Assembly (NCBI RefSeq): GCF_902459485.1
Contig: NZ_LR699119.1
Location: forward strand, 124,001 to 188,000
Direction: 5' to 3'
Length of the DNA: 64,000 nucleotides
From: Aquicella siphonis
Lineage (GTDB): Bacteria; Pseudomonadota; Gammaproteobacteria; DSM-16500
Each line of letters starts with the position of its first letter. Position 1 is the stretch's first letter. A model generated the notes under the pieces. It did not search any database, was not told where the DNA came from, and was given only the letters and a program-made list of their open reading frames with translations. A program made the translations under genes and the position numbers. Shown in pieces: positions 9,429 to 19,295 of the stretch.

Positions 9429-10091
9429 TTACTTGATGGCGCGGTATATCATTCGCGATAACCGTTCACGAGAAGCCGGAGGCAGCGTCACATGCCGGAA
9501 ATATGCTGCGAGAAAATTATCCACGCCGAATTTTTGCCAGATTTCCTTGTCGTTGCGTTCCAGCAGAAGGTGTTTCAGGTTGCGGTATCGCAAATGGAGT
9601 GTCAGTGGGCGGGATTTGAACCGGACATCGGTAATGTCCAGCAAGGCGAAGGTACCATCGGGTTTATAGAGCAGATTTTCCAGGTGAATTGAGCGAAAGA
9701 AAATTCCGTTTTGATGCAAGCCGGCGACCAATTCGGCGACAGAGTGGAGCAAATCCAGGGCGCCCTGATTGACCAGTTTTCTTACATCATCGCCTTCTAT
9801 TTTATCGTAGTAAACCAGGTAGATTTTCAAATCCGAGCAATACTGGATTTTAATGATCCTGGGAACATCGTATCCCTGTTGGTGCAAGGACTGAATGTTC
9901 TTGTAGAAGCGAAGAGCGCGGGGATTCAGTCTGTCAGACGAGAGCCATTTCTGTTTGGGATAAAAAAGCTTGATGATGGTCTTGCCATCTTTTTCAAAAA
10001 CCTTGGGTTGGTTTATGCGCCCGAATTTGACTATTATCGTATTGATATTATTACAAATATCATTAAATTCGCTGCTAGTGATGATATCCAT
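9429..10091 (-). CDS. kinase-fold protein, InaA/toluene-tolerance LPS-kinase-like family
   Basis: A 220-aa protein related to the bacterial lipopolysaccharide kinase/InaA-like group. The region around residues 126-160 (GLHQNGIFFRSIHLENLLY followed by FALLDITDVRF) corresponds to a protein-kinase catalytic loop and metal-binding segment, but the usual HRD is FRS, so the catalytic Asp is missing from its normal place. This pattern is also seen in this family elsewhere, as far as I recall. It stands alone on the minus strand. Its role may be in envelope sugar phosphorylation or it may be non-catalytic. Confidence 0.6.
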   Translation of the reverse strand: MDIITSSEFNDICNNINTIIVKFGRINQPKVFEKDGKTIIKLFYPKQKWLSSDRLNPRALRFYKNIQSLHQQGYDVPRIIKIQYCSDLKIYLVYYDKIEGDDVRKLVNQGALDLLHSVAELVAGLHQNGIFFRSIHLENLLYKPDGTFALLDITDVRFKSRPLTLHLRYRNLKHLLLERNDKEIWQKFGVDNFLAAYFRHVTLPPASRERLSRMIYRAIK

Positions 10092-10183
10092 ACAACGGTT
10101 TGCTCCACTGGGATGTGATCATTGTCCAGTATTATCCATCAACATGCAATTTGTAATCGCAAGCCCGGCGGGTCAGAGTCTTT

Positions 10184-11305
10184 TCACCCTGGTTTCGCCC
10201 ATATCTTGCATTGCTCGGCCACGACTTGAGGCAGGGAATTGAATTGTTTGTATAATTGTCTTTCCAATCCGGCGTCACTCGTTTTATTAATCACATCTTC
10301 CATAAGCAGTGAAATATAGCCCATATTATTTAACTGATTGGCGTAGCGCTGAATTTTTTTGATGGTATCCAGAATATCTTCCAGGATGGAACATTCCTGC
10401 AAGGTATAAGGATTGATAAATTCGCCGTCCAATCCATAACGGCTCGCCTGGAAGCGGTTGTAGCTGTATAGAAAATATAAATCCGGTGAGATGGCGAGTG
10501 GTTTTTCCGTTAACAGGTAAAGTGATAAAGCCTGTATGTAAGCCGTGATAATAACGGCTTTTTTGATGGTGAGCGGCGTGTCGCAGACTCTGATTTCCAC
10601 GGTGCCAAATTCGGGTTTGGGGCGGATGTCCCAATAAAAGTCTTTCATGCTGCCAATAATTTTCAGATTTTTCATTTTATAGAAATAATCGGAAAATTCA
10701 CTCCAGGCAGTCAGATAAGGCATGACGCCGCTTAGGGGAAACGCGTTAAAAATGGTAGACCGGGATGAAAAAAATCCCGTATCGATTCCCTGATAAAACG
10801 GAGACGAGGCACTGAGCGCAATAAACTGGGAAACATACCGGGTGAGCGCGTGTGTAAGATAAAGCGCGTCATCTGCGTTGCTGCATCCAACGTGAATATG
10901 CTGTCCGAAAACAGTAGCGCGCTTGGAGAGATACCGGTATTTCTTTGAAAGTTTTTTGTATCGCCAGGTGGGAAAGATTTTTTGCATCGTCCATTTCTGA
11001 AATGGATGTGTGCCGCCGCCGCAAAATGCGACATGAATGGCATTTGCCTGAGCGATTAAGAATTTCTGTATTTCGGATAATTCTTCCAGCATTTCTTTGG
11101 GCGAGTGATGAATCGAGGAATTGATTTCAATCATGCTTTGCGTGATTTCAGGTTTGATCCAGGTTTTAAAATCGCTTTGTTTGATATTCCGGATCAGATC
11201 CTTAGAGCGTGAAACGAGCGCGCAGGTTTTGGGGTTTATGATTTGGAGCTCCAGCTCAATGCCGATGGTTGCAGTCCGTGATTCCTTGAATGGCAATATC
11301 CTCAT
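10184..11305 (-). CDS. ybdK: carboxylate-amine ligase, YbdK/GCS2 family
   Basis: Member of the glutamate-cysteine ligase type 2 family, 373 aa from the ATG at 11305, matching the 372 aa of E. coli YbdK. The family forms gamma-glutamyl or related amide bonds with ATP; YbdK has weak glutamate-cysteine ligase activity. The GIELELQI metal-binding strand is near the N-terminus, and FCGGGTHPF and FGQHIHVG stretches follow in the right order. In-frame ATGs at 11338 and 11374 would extend it but are poorly supported. It is divergent from the Mut7-C gene. True substrate is unknown. Confidence 0.82.
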   Translation of the reverse strand: MRILPFKESRTATIGIELELQIINPKTCALVSRSKDLIRNIKQSDFKTWIKPEITQSMIEINSSIHHSPKEMLEELSEIQKFLIAQANAIHVAFCGGGTHPFQKWTMQKIFPTWRYKKLSKKYRYLSKRATVFGQHIHVGCSNADDALYLTHALTRYVSQFIALSASSPFYQGIDTGFFSSRSTIFNAFPLSGVMPYLTAWSEFSDYFYKMKNLKIIGSMKDFYWDIRPKPEFGTVEIRVCDTPLTIKKAVIITAYIQALSLYLLTEKPLAISPDLYFLYSYNRFQASRYGLDGEFINPYTLQECSILEDILDTIKKIQRYANQLNNMGYISLLMEDVINKTSDAGLERQLYKQFNSLPQVVAEQCKIWAKPG

Positions 11306-11412
11306 GGTCGCGTGTCCGGTCAGTACAGTTCTGCGCATGTACGATAAATGGAAAGCGTAATAATATATTATCATGAATGAACCAGGCCCGATCAGGAGAT
11401 GGCGGCAAAATC

Positions 11413-12171
11413 ATGCGGAAAGCCACGGTATTTTTTCGATTTTATGAGGAATTGAATGATTTTTTGCCTTTGGAAAGGAAAAAATCCGAATTTTCGCATC
11501 ATGTCAGGATTCCCGTCTCGATCAAGGATGTGATTGAGTCATTAGGTGTCCCGCACTCTGAAATCGACCTGATTTTAGTGAACGGTGTTTCGGTTGATTT
11601 TTCCTATCTGGTGCAGCCTGGCGACCGGATTTCCGTTTATCCTGTATTTGAATCAATAGACATTTCATCTGTTACGCACTTGCGTCCGCGCCCATTGCGG
11701 CAGACACGTTTTGTTCTGGACGTGCATCTGGGCAAGCTCGCCAGGTATTTGCGGCTGCTGGGATTTGACACGCGGTATGACACACAGTATGACGATGCTG
11801 CCATCATTGAGCTGGCTTTAAGGGAAAACCGCATCATACTTACCCGGGATGTAGGCTTGTTGAAAAATAAGACTGTCACGCATGGCTACTGGGTGCGGGA
11901 AACCAGACCGGAAAACCAGGTCATGGAAGTGCTGAGACGGTTTGATTTGCGGCCATCATGCCAGCCGTTCACCCGATGCCTGGAGTGTAATGGAAGCATT
12001 GTTCCGGCCGAATTGAGCCAGGAAGAAGTCAATATGACAGTGCCCGCGCGGGTAAGGGAAATGCAAGACCATTATTTCCGGTGTGATCAATGCAAGCGCG
12101 TTTATTGGCAGGGAACACATTATGAAAAGCTGAAAAAATTCATCGCGAAAATGCTGGACCTGAATTTCTGA
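11413..12171 (+). CDS. Mut7-C RNase domain protein with N-terminal ubiquitin-like domain
   Basis: A 252-aa protein in two parts. Residues about 1-85 read as a MoaD/ThiS-like beta-grasp domain (ends in VQPGDRISVYPVFE). Residues about 100-250 are a Mut7-C PIN-like nuclease: FVLDVHLGKLARYLRLLGFDT, then ILTRDVGLL, with acidic residues for metal, and a terminal zinc ribbon (CLEC and CDQC). It probably degrades RNA in the cytoplasm; the target is unknown. I start at 11413, where the conserved part begins; an ATG at 11377 would add twelve residues. This domain pair is known from many bacteria. Confidence 0.8.
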   Translation: MRKATVFFRFYEELNDFLPLERKKSEFSHHVRIPVSIKDVIESLGVPHSEIDLILVNGVSVDFSYLVQPGDRISVYPVFESIDISSVTHLRPRPLRQTRFVLDVHLGKLARYLRLLGFDTRYDTQYDDAAIIELALRENRIILTRDVGLLKNKTVTHGYWVRETRPENQVMEVLRRFDLRPSCQPFTRCLECNGSIVPAELSQEEVNMTVPARVREMQDHYFRCDQCKRVYWQGTHYEKLKKFIAKMLDLNF

Positions 12172-12201
12172 ATTAAGCATTTTCTGCAGACGCGGTCTTT
12201 C

Positions 12202-12226
12202 GCGCGCTGCCATGAAAACAGCGCGC
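12202..12226. terminator. hairpin between convergent genes
   Basis: An 8-bp GC inverted repeat (12202-12209 with 12219-12226) lies between the stop codons of the Mut7-C gene and the aldehyde dehydrogenase operon. It can end transcription from either side, though T runs are poor. Confidence 0.5.
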
Positions 12227-12237
12227 AAGCCCTATGT

Positions 12238-13758
12238 TTAAATTTCAAATTTGATGCCTTGCGCGAGAGTCAGTCCCTTGCCCCAGTTGATGGTGCTGGT
12301 CTGCCGCCGCATATAGGCTTTCCATGCGTCCGAGCCGGCTTCACGGCCGCCGCCAGTGTCTTTTTCACCGCCAAACGCGCCGCCAATTTCCGCGCCTGAC
12401 GTTCCAATATTGATATTGGCGATACCGCAATCACTCCCGCGCGCGGACAGAAATGTTTCCGCGTGCAGCAGGTTATGCGTGAACATGGAAGAAGACAGTC
12501 CAAACCGTGAATGATTTTGCATGGCGAGCGCGTCATCCAGGGTTTTGAACTTCATTACATATAAAATTGGCGCAAAAGTTTCGCGCTGGACGATTTCCCA
12601 GTCGTTTTGTGCTTCAATGATGGTGGGTTCGACAAAACAGCCGCTGCTCTTGATGGCATGGCCGCCAAACAACACCTTTCCACCCTGTGTTTTTGCGTCC
12701 GCCACGGCTTTTTCAAATTGAGATACAGCCTGTTGATCAATCAGCGGCCCCATCAGGTTTTTCTGGTCCAGCGGATCCCCGATAGTGATTTTCTGATACG
12801 CTTTGACCAGGGTGGAAACCATTTTGTCGTAAAGAGATTCGTGTATGAACAGCCTGCGGGTGGTGGTGCAGCGCTGGCCTGCGGTTCCAACCGCACCAAA
12901 CACAACGGATGGCACGGCGAGCGCAAGATCAGCCCTTTCATCCACGATGATGGCATTGTTCCCGCTTAATTCCAGCAGTGCTCTTCCCAGACGTCCGGCC
13001 ACCATCTTGTTGATTTCCCGGCCCACAGCCGTGGATCCGGTGAAAGAAACCAGCGGGATCCGCGTGTCATTCGCCATCTTTTTTGCAATTTCATTATTAT
13101 CCGTGATGAAGACGGAAAATATTCCGCGGTAACCAAATTTTTCCAGCACCCGATTGCAGATATGCTGCACCGCCAGAGCGCACAAAGGTGTTTTCGGGGA
13201 GGGTTTCCAGACTACGGTGTTTCCGCATACTGCCGCGATAAATGCGTTCCAGGACCAGACGGCAACAGGGAAATTAAAAGCGCTGATGACGCCGATCACG
13301 CCTAGCGGATGCCATTGTTCATACATGCGGTGTTCGGAACGCTCGGAATGCATGGTTTTGCCGTACAACATGCGCGCCTGACCCACGGCGAGGTCAGCCA
13401 TGTCTATCATTTCCTGCACTTCACCATCGCCTTCCTGCTTGGACTTACCCATCTCCAGCGAGACCAGGCTGCCAAGAAAGTCTTTGCACTTGCGCAATTC
13501 ATCGCCAATGGCGCGCACGACTTCGCCGCGCTTTGGAGCGGGCACCTCGCGCCAGGAAAGAAACGCCTGATGCGCTTCTTTGACTATATGTTCATAGTCG
13601 TCTTCTGATGCGCGATAGACGGAACCGATGGTTTCACCATTCGCGGGATTATAAGAAATGATTTCGCCGTCATCCTTGTGACGAGACCACCAGTGTTTCC
13701 CGGTGCTTGCGCCGCTGTTATGTTGATTGTTCAGATGCAGTGATTGTAATAAATCCAT
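12238..13758 (-). CDS. amaB: L-piperidine-6-carboxylate / aminoadipate-semialdehyde dehydrogenase (ALDH7)
   Basis: Aldehyde dehydrogenase of 506 aa, closest to the ALDH7/antiquitin group by the N-terminal [27 protein letters not shown] and [15 protein letters not shown] stretches. Catalytic Glu is in [10 protein letters not shown] and the nucleophile Cys in [16 protein letters not shown]7 oxidises alpha-aminoadipate semialdehyde, in equilibrium with piperideine-6-carboxylate, to 2-aminoadipate. It lies 12 bases downstream of a saccharopine-dehydrogenase-family gene on the same strand, so the two are probably one operon for lysine breakdown. Gene symbol is by family only. Confidence 0.85.
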   Translation of the reverse strand: MDLLQSLHLNNQHNSGASTGKHWWSRHKDDGEIISYNPANGETIGSVYRASEDDYEHIVKEAHQAFLSWREVPAPKRGEVVRAIGDELRKCKDFLGSLVSLEMGKSKQEGDGEVQEMIDMADLAVGQARMLYGKTMHSERSEHRMYEQWHPLGVIGVISAFNFPVAVWSWNAFIAAVCGNTVVWKPSPKTPLCALAVQHICNRVLEKFGYRGIFSVFITDNNEIAKKMANDTRIPLVSFTGSTAVGREINKMVAGRLGRALLELSGNNAIIVDERADLALAVPSVVFGAVGTAGQRCTTTRRLFIHESLYDKMVSTLVKAYQKITIGDPLDQKNLMGPLIDQQAVSQFEKAVADAKTQGGKVLFGGHAIKSSGCFVEPTIIEAQNDWEIVQRETFAPILYVMKFKTLDDALAMQNHSRFGLSSSMFTHNLLHAETFLSARGSDCGIANINIGTSGAEIGGAFGGEKDTGGGREAGSDAWKAYMRRQTSTINWGKGLTLAQGIKFEI

Positions 13759-13770
13759 GACGTCCCCTTA

Positions 13771-14856
13771 TTACGCGTAATATTCGCCGAAGCGATTTGA
13801 AATCAGGTCATTGAATGCGAATTGCTCCTGGCGCACAAAGCCGTGATATTTTTCGGTGTTATGCAAGACCAGATCCACCACGCCGCAGATTCCCGATGCG
13901 GTGGTTAACTGAATGGCTGACCAGCGGTGGCCGCCTATGCGTTTTGGATAAAACTTCTTCACATAATTTTCTTCCACAAATTGCTCATCCTGTGTCCCGG
14001 TCACGGAAACATAAACGAGCACCACATCCTGATAGGTTTTGGGAATGGCGTGCTCAAAGATACGCTTCAGGGTGTCTCTATCGTCATTCAGTTTGAGGTC
14101 GTTCATGAGGAAGCGGATTTTCGCGCAGTGGCCGGGATAGCGTATGGTCTTATAACTCAGGTGTTTGACCTTGCCAAAATAGGTATGCACCAGACTGCCT
14201 ATGCCGCCGGACGTGTTGAAAGCCTCATAGGTCAAACCGTCTATCTTGATTTCTTCCAGTCCTTCCAGGGGCAGCAAGTCAACTTGTTCGCCGTCTTCAA
14301 CCGCCTGGCAGGGATTTCCATATTCATTGATGAGGCCGTCGGTTGACCATGTCAGGGAGTATTGCAAGGCATTGCTGATATTGGTGGGAAGCGCGCCGAC
14401 ACGCATTTTGACGGTGTCCAGTTTGGGAAAGTTCTTCATCAGGTCATTGGCGACGATACTGATGAAACCCGGCGCGAGTCCGCATTGCGGTACAAACGCG
14501 CCTTTTGCATGCCTGGCCAGTTCTTCAACAGCCTTGGTGGTTTCCACGTCTTCAGTCAGGTCGAAGTAATGCAAGTGATGGGCCGCGGCGGCTTTCGCGA
14601 TAGGGATATTGCAATAATAGGGAAGTGATGAAATCACTGCGTCGATTTTATTCTGCTTGAGGAACTCGGAAATACTGTTGATATCGTTGGCGTCCAGTTG
14701 GGAATATTTGAAATTGGGAAGTTCCCCCAGCCGGCGAACATGAGGGTTTTCTTTTTGAATATCAGCGAGATGAACAAAATAAGTATTTGAATGGGCCAAT
14801 AAAAATGAAATCAGTGAGCCAATTTTTCCTGCGCCAATCACCAAGACGTTATGCAT
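13771..14856 (-). CDS. saccharopine dehydrogenase family protein, probable lysine 6-dehydrogenase
   Basis: A 361-aa oxidoreductase with an N-terminal Rossmann motif (VLVIGAGKIGSLISFLLA) and the CGLAPGFISIVANDL stretch typical of the saccharopine reductase/lysine 6-dehydrogenase group. Lysine 6-dehydrogenase converts lysine to aminoadipate semialdehyde. Being first in an operon with an ALDH7-type dehydrogenase, it would supply that enzyme directly. Alternatives are a saccharopine-forming or carboxynorspermidine-type enzyme, since the family is broad. Length matches lysine 6-dehydrogenases better than full-length saccharopine dehydrogenases. Confidence 0.72.
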   Translation of the reverse strand: MHNVLVIGAGKIGSLISFLLAHSNTYFVHLADIQKENPHVRRLGELPNFKYSQLDANDINSISEFLKQNKIDAVISSLPYYCNIPIAKAAAAHHLHYFDLTEDVETTKAVEELARHAKGAFVPQCGLAPGFISIVANDLMKNFPKLDTVKMRVGALPTNISNALQYSLTWSTDGLINEYGNPCQAVEDGEQVDLLPLEGLEEIKIDGLTYEAFNTSGGIGSLVHTYFGKVKHLSYKTIRYPGHCAKIRFLMNDLKLNDDRDTLKRIFEHAIPKTYQDVVLVYVSVTGTQDEQFVEENYVKKFYPKRIGGHRWSAIQLTTASGICGVVDLVLHNTEKYHGFVRQEQFAFNDLISNRFGEYYA

Positions 14857-14959
14857 TGTGTAACTCCTTTTATATTATTCGTTCTTTCTTTATCTGAGAC
14901 TGATTGCAGGCATATCATAATGATGAAATCGTCAGGAGGGAAGGCGGAATGGGTAAAAT

Positions 14960-15079
14960 ATGAGTTTACCGAATGAATATAAATTTCGCATCAAGCCGTT
15001 CAATCCGGGAACGGAGGATGTGAATGCAAAAGAAAACCCGAAATGGCGTGAACGCCGTGGGGATTATTTCAGCAGGTAG
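14960..15079 (+). CDS. possible 39-aa small protein
   Basis: A short ORF (starts MSLPNEYKF, ends RRGDYFSR) with a purine-rich AGGAGGGAAGGCGG stretch 15-30 bases upstream, rather far for a ribosome site. It ends 16 bases inside the convergent thioesterase gene. I do not recognise it. Charged and soluble composition makes it plausible as a real small gene, but chance is not excluded. Confidence 0.25.
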   Translation: MSLPNEYKFRIKPFNPGTEDVNAKENPKWRERRGDYFSR

Positions 15080-15531
15080 GTGGCGCTGCCGGTCGCGATC
15101 AGTAGCTCATCTTCATTGAAGAGCTCCATGCGCGCGAATGAAATTTTCTTGCCGCTTTTGGTCAGCCAGGCTTTGGCAATAAAGAGATTTCCACGTCCTG
15201 GATTGACGTAATTGATATGTAAATCGATAGTGCTGGTCTTGCCGACAATTCCGACTAATTCAGCAACGGGCTTTTCCTGATTTTTTAATATGGAATTTGC
15301 CATGACAACCATGCCGCCTGCCATATCTAAAACAGATGAAATCACTCCGCCATGCAGAATGCCATATAGATAGTTGCCTATCAGTTCATTTTTCATGCTG
15401 AAATTCATGACGACGTGTTCAGCTTCAATGCGATCCAGCTGCAATCCCAGCATCTGGTTGAACGGGATGGTCGTGAAGGTTGTGGATAAAAGCTGTAATA
15501 ACGGATTATTTTCGCTGGATTCATTGCCCAT
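15064..15531 (-). CDS. PaaI/YigI-type hotdog thioesterase
   Basis: A 155-aa single hotdog-domain protein, probably an acyl-CoA thioesterase acting in the cytoplasm. The hotdog motif region reads GILHGGVISSVLDMAGG (residues 58-74), with the IDLHINYVNPGRG strand after it, as in YigI/PaaI proteins. It begins three bases after the stop of the upstream gene, so the two are likely cotranscribed. The acyl substrate is not readable from sequence. Confidence 0.8.
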   Translation of the reverse strand: MGNESSENNPLLQLLSTTFTTIPFNQMLGLQLDRIEAEHVVMNFSMKNELIGNYLYGILHGGVISSVLDMAGGMVVMANSILKNQEKPVAELVGIVGKTSTIDLHINYVNPGRGNLFIAKAWLTKSGKKISFARMELFNEDELLIATGSATYLLK

Positions 15532-15534
15532 TGT

Positions 15535-16275
15535 TTAGTGCGCCCTGAGTGTTGGCGACAATGCGGCGCTTAAATCAACTCCTTCGCCCAGATCCCTGAT
15601 CAGTGCTGTGTTTTCCAGTCCCTGATAGTCAGCTTTGCCTGGGTTGGCCGTAATGTCATCAACCATTTTTGATACGGCGTTAGGGTCGGCACTGGCCTGG
15701 TTGGTGAGACCCGTCAGATTGCCAAAAGTCGGGCCCAGGATGGGAAACTGGATTTCACCATTAATGGTAGGATTGTCTCCGCCGTAGAGATTGCGCAAGG
15801 TATCATCCAGTTGTTTGCCCAGTGCCTCTGCATTTTTTTCCTTGTCAGGGCTTTTGTCATTTTCTTTTGCCGATTCAACCATTTTTTTCTTGAATTCGTC
15901 CGGCTTCAATTCCATTTTTTTCTTTTGTTCCGGATCCATCAATTTAGTCAGTGTCGCGAGGAGAATCATTTCCAGAGTCAGTTTCTTTTCCAGCTTTGGA
16001 TCGGGCGTATTTTTTTCATCTGATTTAAGCCTGTCGACCATGTTGTCATATTCTTTCTGCTTTCCCATGGCTAGCGACGAGATGCAAGAGATCAGTTTTT
16101 TCTGGACATTGACATCCTTGATGTCATCATGTGACAACTGATTATGCAGATCCTGGGCAATCCTCTTTTTGAATTCTTCTTTTTTTTCCGGATCAAATTT
16201 TACGCCCTTGGTTTCCATGTATTCAAAAATCTTGTCCAGAGCCACTTCCAGCTGATTTGAATTGAGATATGGCAT
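15535..16275 (-). CDS. unknown lysine/glutamate-rich protein
   Basis: I do not recognise this 246-aa protein. It has no signal peptide or membrane segment. Residues 20-160 are very rich in Lys, Glu and Asp and probably helical; the C-terminal third is less charged and rich in Gly, Asn and Ala. A GAGGT Shine-Dalgarno precedes the start. It is the first gene of a two-gene unit with the thioesterase. Composition would fit a secreted or cytosolic accessory protein; no function is proposed. Confidence 0.55.
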   Translation of the reverse strand: MPYLNSNQLEVALDKIFEYMETKGVKFDPEKKEEFKKRIAQDLHNQLSHDDIKDVNVQKKLISCISSLAMGKQKEYDNMVDRLKSDEKNTPDPKLEKKLTLEMILLATLTKLMDPEQKKKMELKPDEFKKKMVESAKENDKSPDKEKNAEALGKQLDDTLRNLYGGDNPTINGEIQFPILGPTFGNLTGLTNQASADPNAVSKMVDDITANPGKADYQGLENTALIRDLGEGVDLSAALSPTLRAH

Positions 16276-16363
16276 GTCGTTTACCTCTTTTTTAACATGT
16301 TTGTACTATTTTATTATTATATAACGCCTATAATGCCAAAATGCACTTCTGAATGATTATGCC

Positions 16364-18361
16364 ATGACGAATACGCCCATAATCCGCATCGCCCTTCCCA
16401 CGCCCTTGCGGCGTCTCTTCGATTACCTTCCGCCACAAGGTATTGATTATAATTCATTAATACCTGGGGTGCGAGTTAAAGTTCCCTTTCAATCCCGTAC
16501 CCTGGTTGGTATTTTAATCAGCGTTGAAATTGAATCGTCCGTGCCTTATGAAAAGCTTAAGCCTGCCCTGGAAGTTCTGGATACCCAGTCCCAGTTCACA
16601 GCCGATGTTTACAAATTATGCTGCTGGGCGGCTGATTATTATCATTACGCCCTGGGTGAGGTGCTGGCCAGCGCGCTTCCCGTGTTGTTGCGCAAAGGCA
16701 AACCGCCGGCGGCAAGAAAGGTCAGGGCAGCCGCCCGGGCAGGTGAAGCGGATCAGCCGCTGCCGTTAAACGCTGAGCAGCGGCTTGCTGTCAGCGCGGT
16801 CGCTTCCGCGCTGAATACCTTCAAGGTTTTTTTGCTGGATGGTGTGACGGGCAGCGGAAAAACGGAAGTCTATCTGCAGGTCATGGCGGAGAATGTGCGT
16901 CAGGGCCGGCAAATTCTGGTACTGGTGCCGGAGATCAGCTTGACGCCGCAAACCATAGAGCGGTTTCGCGCCCGTTTTTCTGTGCCTGTCGCAGCACTGC
17001 ATTCCAGTCTTTCGGAGCAGGAACGCCTGAGGGTGTGGCTTGCGGCGAAATCGGGCGAGGCGGCGATTGTAATAGGTACGCGGTCCGCGGTATTTACCCC
17101 GTTTTCGAATCTGGGTCTGATTATTGTGGATGAGGAGCACGATCCCTCTTTCAAACAGCAAGACCGTTTCCGTTACCACGCACGGGATCTTGCCATCATG
17201 CGCGCCAGTTATAATCAGATTCCCATTGTTCTCGGATCTGCGACGCCTTCGCTGGAATCATTGCTCAATGTCAGGCGTGATCGTTATGAATTATTGACCT
17301 TGCCGCAGCGCGCAGGCGCGGCGCGCCTGCCTCAATATCGTTTGCTGGATCTCCGCAGCGCGCCTGCAGAAGAAGGATTGTCTCCTGAAATGTTGAATTG
17401 CATGCGGCACCATCTTGATCAGGGCAATCAAGTCATGCTGTTTTTAAACCGGCGCGGTTTCGCGCCGGTTTTATATTGTACGCAATGCGCCTGGATTTCC
17501 GGCTGCAAACGCTGCGACGCGCGCATGGTGTATCATCAATCGCCGCCGCGCCTGCAATGCCACCATTGTGATTCGCGCAGTCATATTCCCAGGCAGTGTC
17601 CGCAGTGCAAGGAGGATGCACTGCAGCCGGTTGGCCAGGGCACGCAGCGTGTCGAGCAGACACTGGAAAAGCATTTTCCTGAGGTGCCGGTCATACGCGT
17701 CGACCGTGACAGCACTCAACGCAAGGGAGCGATGGAATCATTGCTAGGCGAAATTCATTCACGAGAAAAGGCAATCTTACTCGGCACGCAAATGCTTGCG
17801 AAAGGGCATCATTTCCCCCGGGTAACGCTGGTTGGAATCATTGACGCGGACAATGGATTATTCAGCGCGGATTTTCGCGCCGCGGAACAAATGGGACAAT
17901 TGTTGGTGCAGGTGGCGGGACGCGCTGGCCGTGCTGAAAAAACAGGAACTGTCGTGATTCAGACGCGTCATCCTGACCATCCGCTGCTGCAAACGTTGTT
18001 GCGGGAAGGATATCAGACGTTTGCAAGAAAGTTGCTGGATGAACGCGAAGCGGCAGTGCTGCCGCCGTTTTCTTATTTCGCCGTCTTTCGAGCGGAAGCT
18101 TATAAGGAGCAAGATGCGGCGGATTTTCTGGCCTGCATCAAGGATATGCTGCCAGCATCCATGGAAACCGTGACGGTGCTGGGGCCCGTGCCGGCGCTGC
18201 TCTCAAAACGCAAGGGACTGCACTGCCAGCATTTGTTGGTGAAAACACTGAAACGCAGTGTTTTACAGAGCGCGTTGAGCGGTATTTTGTGCAAGCTGGA
18301 ATCTGCCGCGGCGAATTATTCAGTGAAGTGGATGCTGGATGTGGATCCTGTGGAAGTATGA
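16364..18361 (+). CDS. priA: primosomal protein N', replication restart helicase
   Basis: PriA, 665 aa, restarts stalled forks by binding branched DNA, unwinding the lagging arm and loading the primosome. N-terminal DNA-binding domain is residues 1-105. Helicase motifs follow in order: Walker A DGVTGSGKTEVYLQ near 164, DEEH near 254, GSATPSLES near 290, and the zinc domain with eight Cys (CTQC, CKRC, CHHC, CPQC) near 372-415. QVAGRAGR is motif VI near 525. It is slightly shorter than the E. coli protein, mainly in the linker after the 3'BD. It is flanked downstream by a strong hairpin. Confidence 0.96.
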   Translation: MTNTPIIRIALPTPLRRLFDYLPPQGIDYNSLIPGVRVKVPFQSRTLVGILISVEIESSVPYEKLKPALEVLDTQSQFTADVYKLCCWAADYYHYALGEVLASALPVLLRKGKPPAARKVRAAARAGEADQPLPLNAEQRLAVSAVASALNTFKVFLLDGVTGSGKTEVYLQVMAENVRQGRQILVLVPEISLTPQTIERFRARFSVPVAALHSSLSEQERLRVWLAAKSGEAAIVIGTRSAVFTPFSNLGLIIVDEEHDPSFKQQDRFRYHARDLAIMRASYNQIPIVLGSATPSLESLLNVRRDRYELLTLPQRAGAARLPQYRLLDLRSAPAEEGLSPEMLNCMRHHLDQGNQVMLFLNRRGFAPVLYCTQCAWISGCKRCDARMVYHQSPPRLQCHHCDSRSHIPRQCPQCKEDALQPVGQGTQRVEQTLEKHFPEVPVIRVDRDSTQRKGAMESLLGEIHSREKAILLGTQMLAKGHHFPRVTLVGIIDADNGLFSADFRAAEQMGQLLVQVAGRAGRAEKTGTVVIQTRHPDHPLLQTLLREGYQTFARKLLDEREAAVLPPFSYFAVFRAEAYKEQDAADFLACIKDMLPASMETVTVLGPVPALLSKRKGLHCQHLLVKTLKRSVLQSALSGILCKLESAAANYSVKWMLDVDPVEV

Positions 18362-18369
18362 TGAAGTAT

Positions 18370-18402
18370 CGGCTCTCCTCGCGCGGCACGCGAGGAGAGC
18401 CG
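18370..18402. terminator. strong hairpin between priA and the slipin gene
   Basis: A 14-bp perfect inverted repeat (18370-18383 with 18389-18402) with a 5-nt loop sits between the convergent stops. It lacks a T run on either strand, so it may act as a bidirectional terminator or RNA-stabilising end. Confidence 0.7.
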
Positions 18403-18421
18403 GCGAAACCCGGCACCGGGC

Positions 18422-19162
18422 TTATTTCTTGATGAAGGTGGAGATAAAGTCTATGGGAATGGGAAACACAATCGTTGTGTTTTTTTCCTCGCCAATATTC
18501 GAAAGTGTCTGCAAGTAGCGTAGTTGCAGGGCTTGTGGTTCCTGGGCAAGAATTTTCGCCGCTTCCGCCAGTTTTTGGGATGCTTGCAACTCACCGTCGG
18601 CATGTATTACCTTGGCGCGGCGGCCGCGTTCCGCTTCAGCCTGCTGCGCGATTGCGCGTATCATGCTTTCATTTAAATCGATTTGTTTGATTTCCACCAT
18701 GCCTATCTTTATGCCCCAGGCTTCGGTGTGTTCATCCAGGATTTTTTGAATGTCGGTATTGAGTTTGGTGCGTTCCGCCAGCATTTCATCCAGCTCATGC
18801 TGACCCAGGACAGAGCGCAGGGTCGTTTGCGCCAGCTGGTTGACAGCGGCAAAGTAATCTTCCACTTGTATCACCGCGCGTTCGGCGTCAATGACGCGGA
18901 AATACACGACCGCGTTGACGCGGACGGATACATTGTCACGTGAAATCACATCCTGGGGCGGTATATCCATGACCACGGTGCGTAATTGCACGCGCACAAT
19001 TTGCTGGATAAGCGGCACGATGATGATGAGACCGGGACCTTTCACCTTCCAGAACCTTCCCAGGGTGAAAACGACGGCGCGTTCGTATTCACGCAGGACG
19101 TGGAAGAAATTGAAAAGCAGAATCAATACGATGGCCGCTATCACGATATAGGGAATGTACAT
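18422..19162 (-). CDS. slipin family (stomatin/SPFH) membrane protein
   Basis: A 246-aa protein with one N-terminal membrane helix (about residues 3-20) and an SPFH domain ([13 protein letters not shown] onward), ending in a helical Ala/Glu-rich segment. Slipins form oligomers in the inner membrane and pair with NfeD proteases. The start at 19162 is fixed by a perfect AGGAGG six bases upstream; the longer frame to 19330 would run into nfeD. The gap to nfeD is 133 bases, so the two are likely an operon for membrane quality control. Confidence 0.87.
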   Translation of the reverse strand: MYIPYIVIAAIVLILLFNFFHVLREYERAVVFTLGRFWKVKGPGLIIIVPLIQQIVRVQLRTVVMDIPPQDVISRDNVSVRVNAVVYFRVIDAERAVIQVEDYFAAVNQLAQTTLRSVLGQHELDEMLAERTKLNTDIQKILDEHTEAWGIKIGMVEIKQIDLNESMIRAIAQQAEAERGRRAKVIHADGELQASQKLAEAAKILAQEPQALQLRYLQTLSNIGEEKNTTIVFPIPIDFISTFIKK

Positions 19163-19295
19163 GGCTAGCCTCCTAGTGTGCATAATCCCGCGCTTCTCCG
19201 CGGGAACCATGGCGATGGGGTTGCTTAAGGGGAGAGACGCCAGCTCTCTCTTTAAGTTGACCACGGGGCATATGCGCACTGTGGTCAATAGAAAT

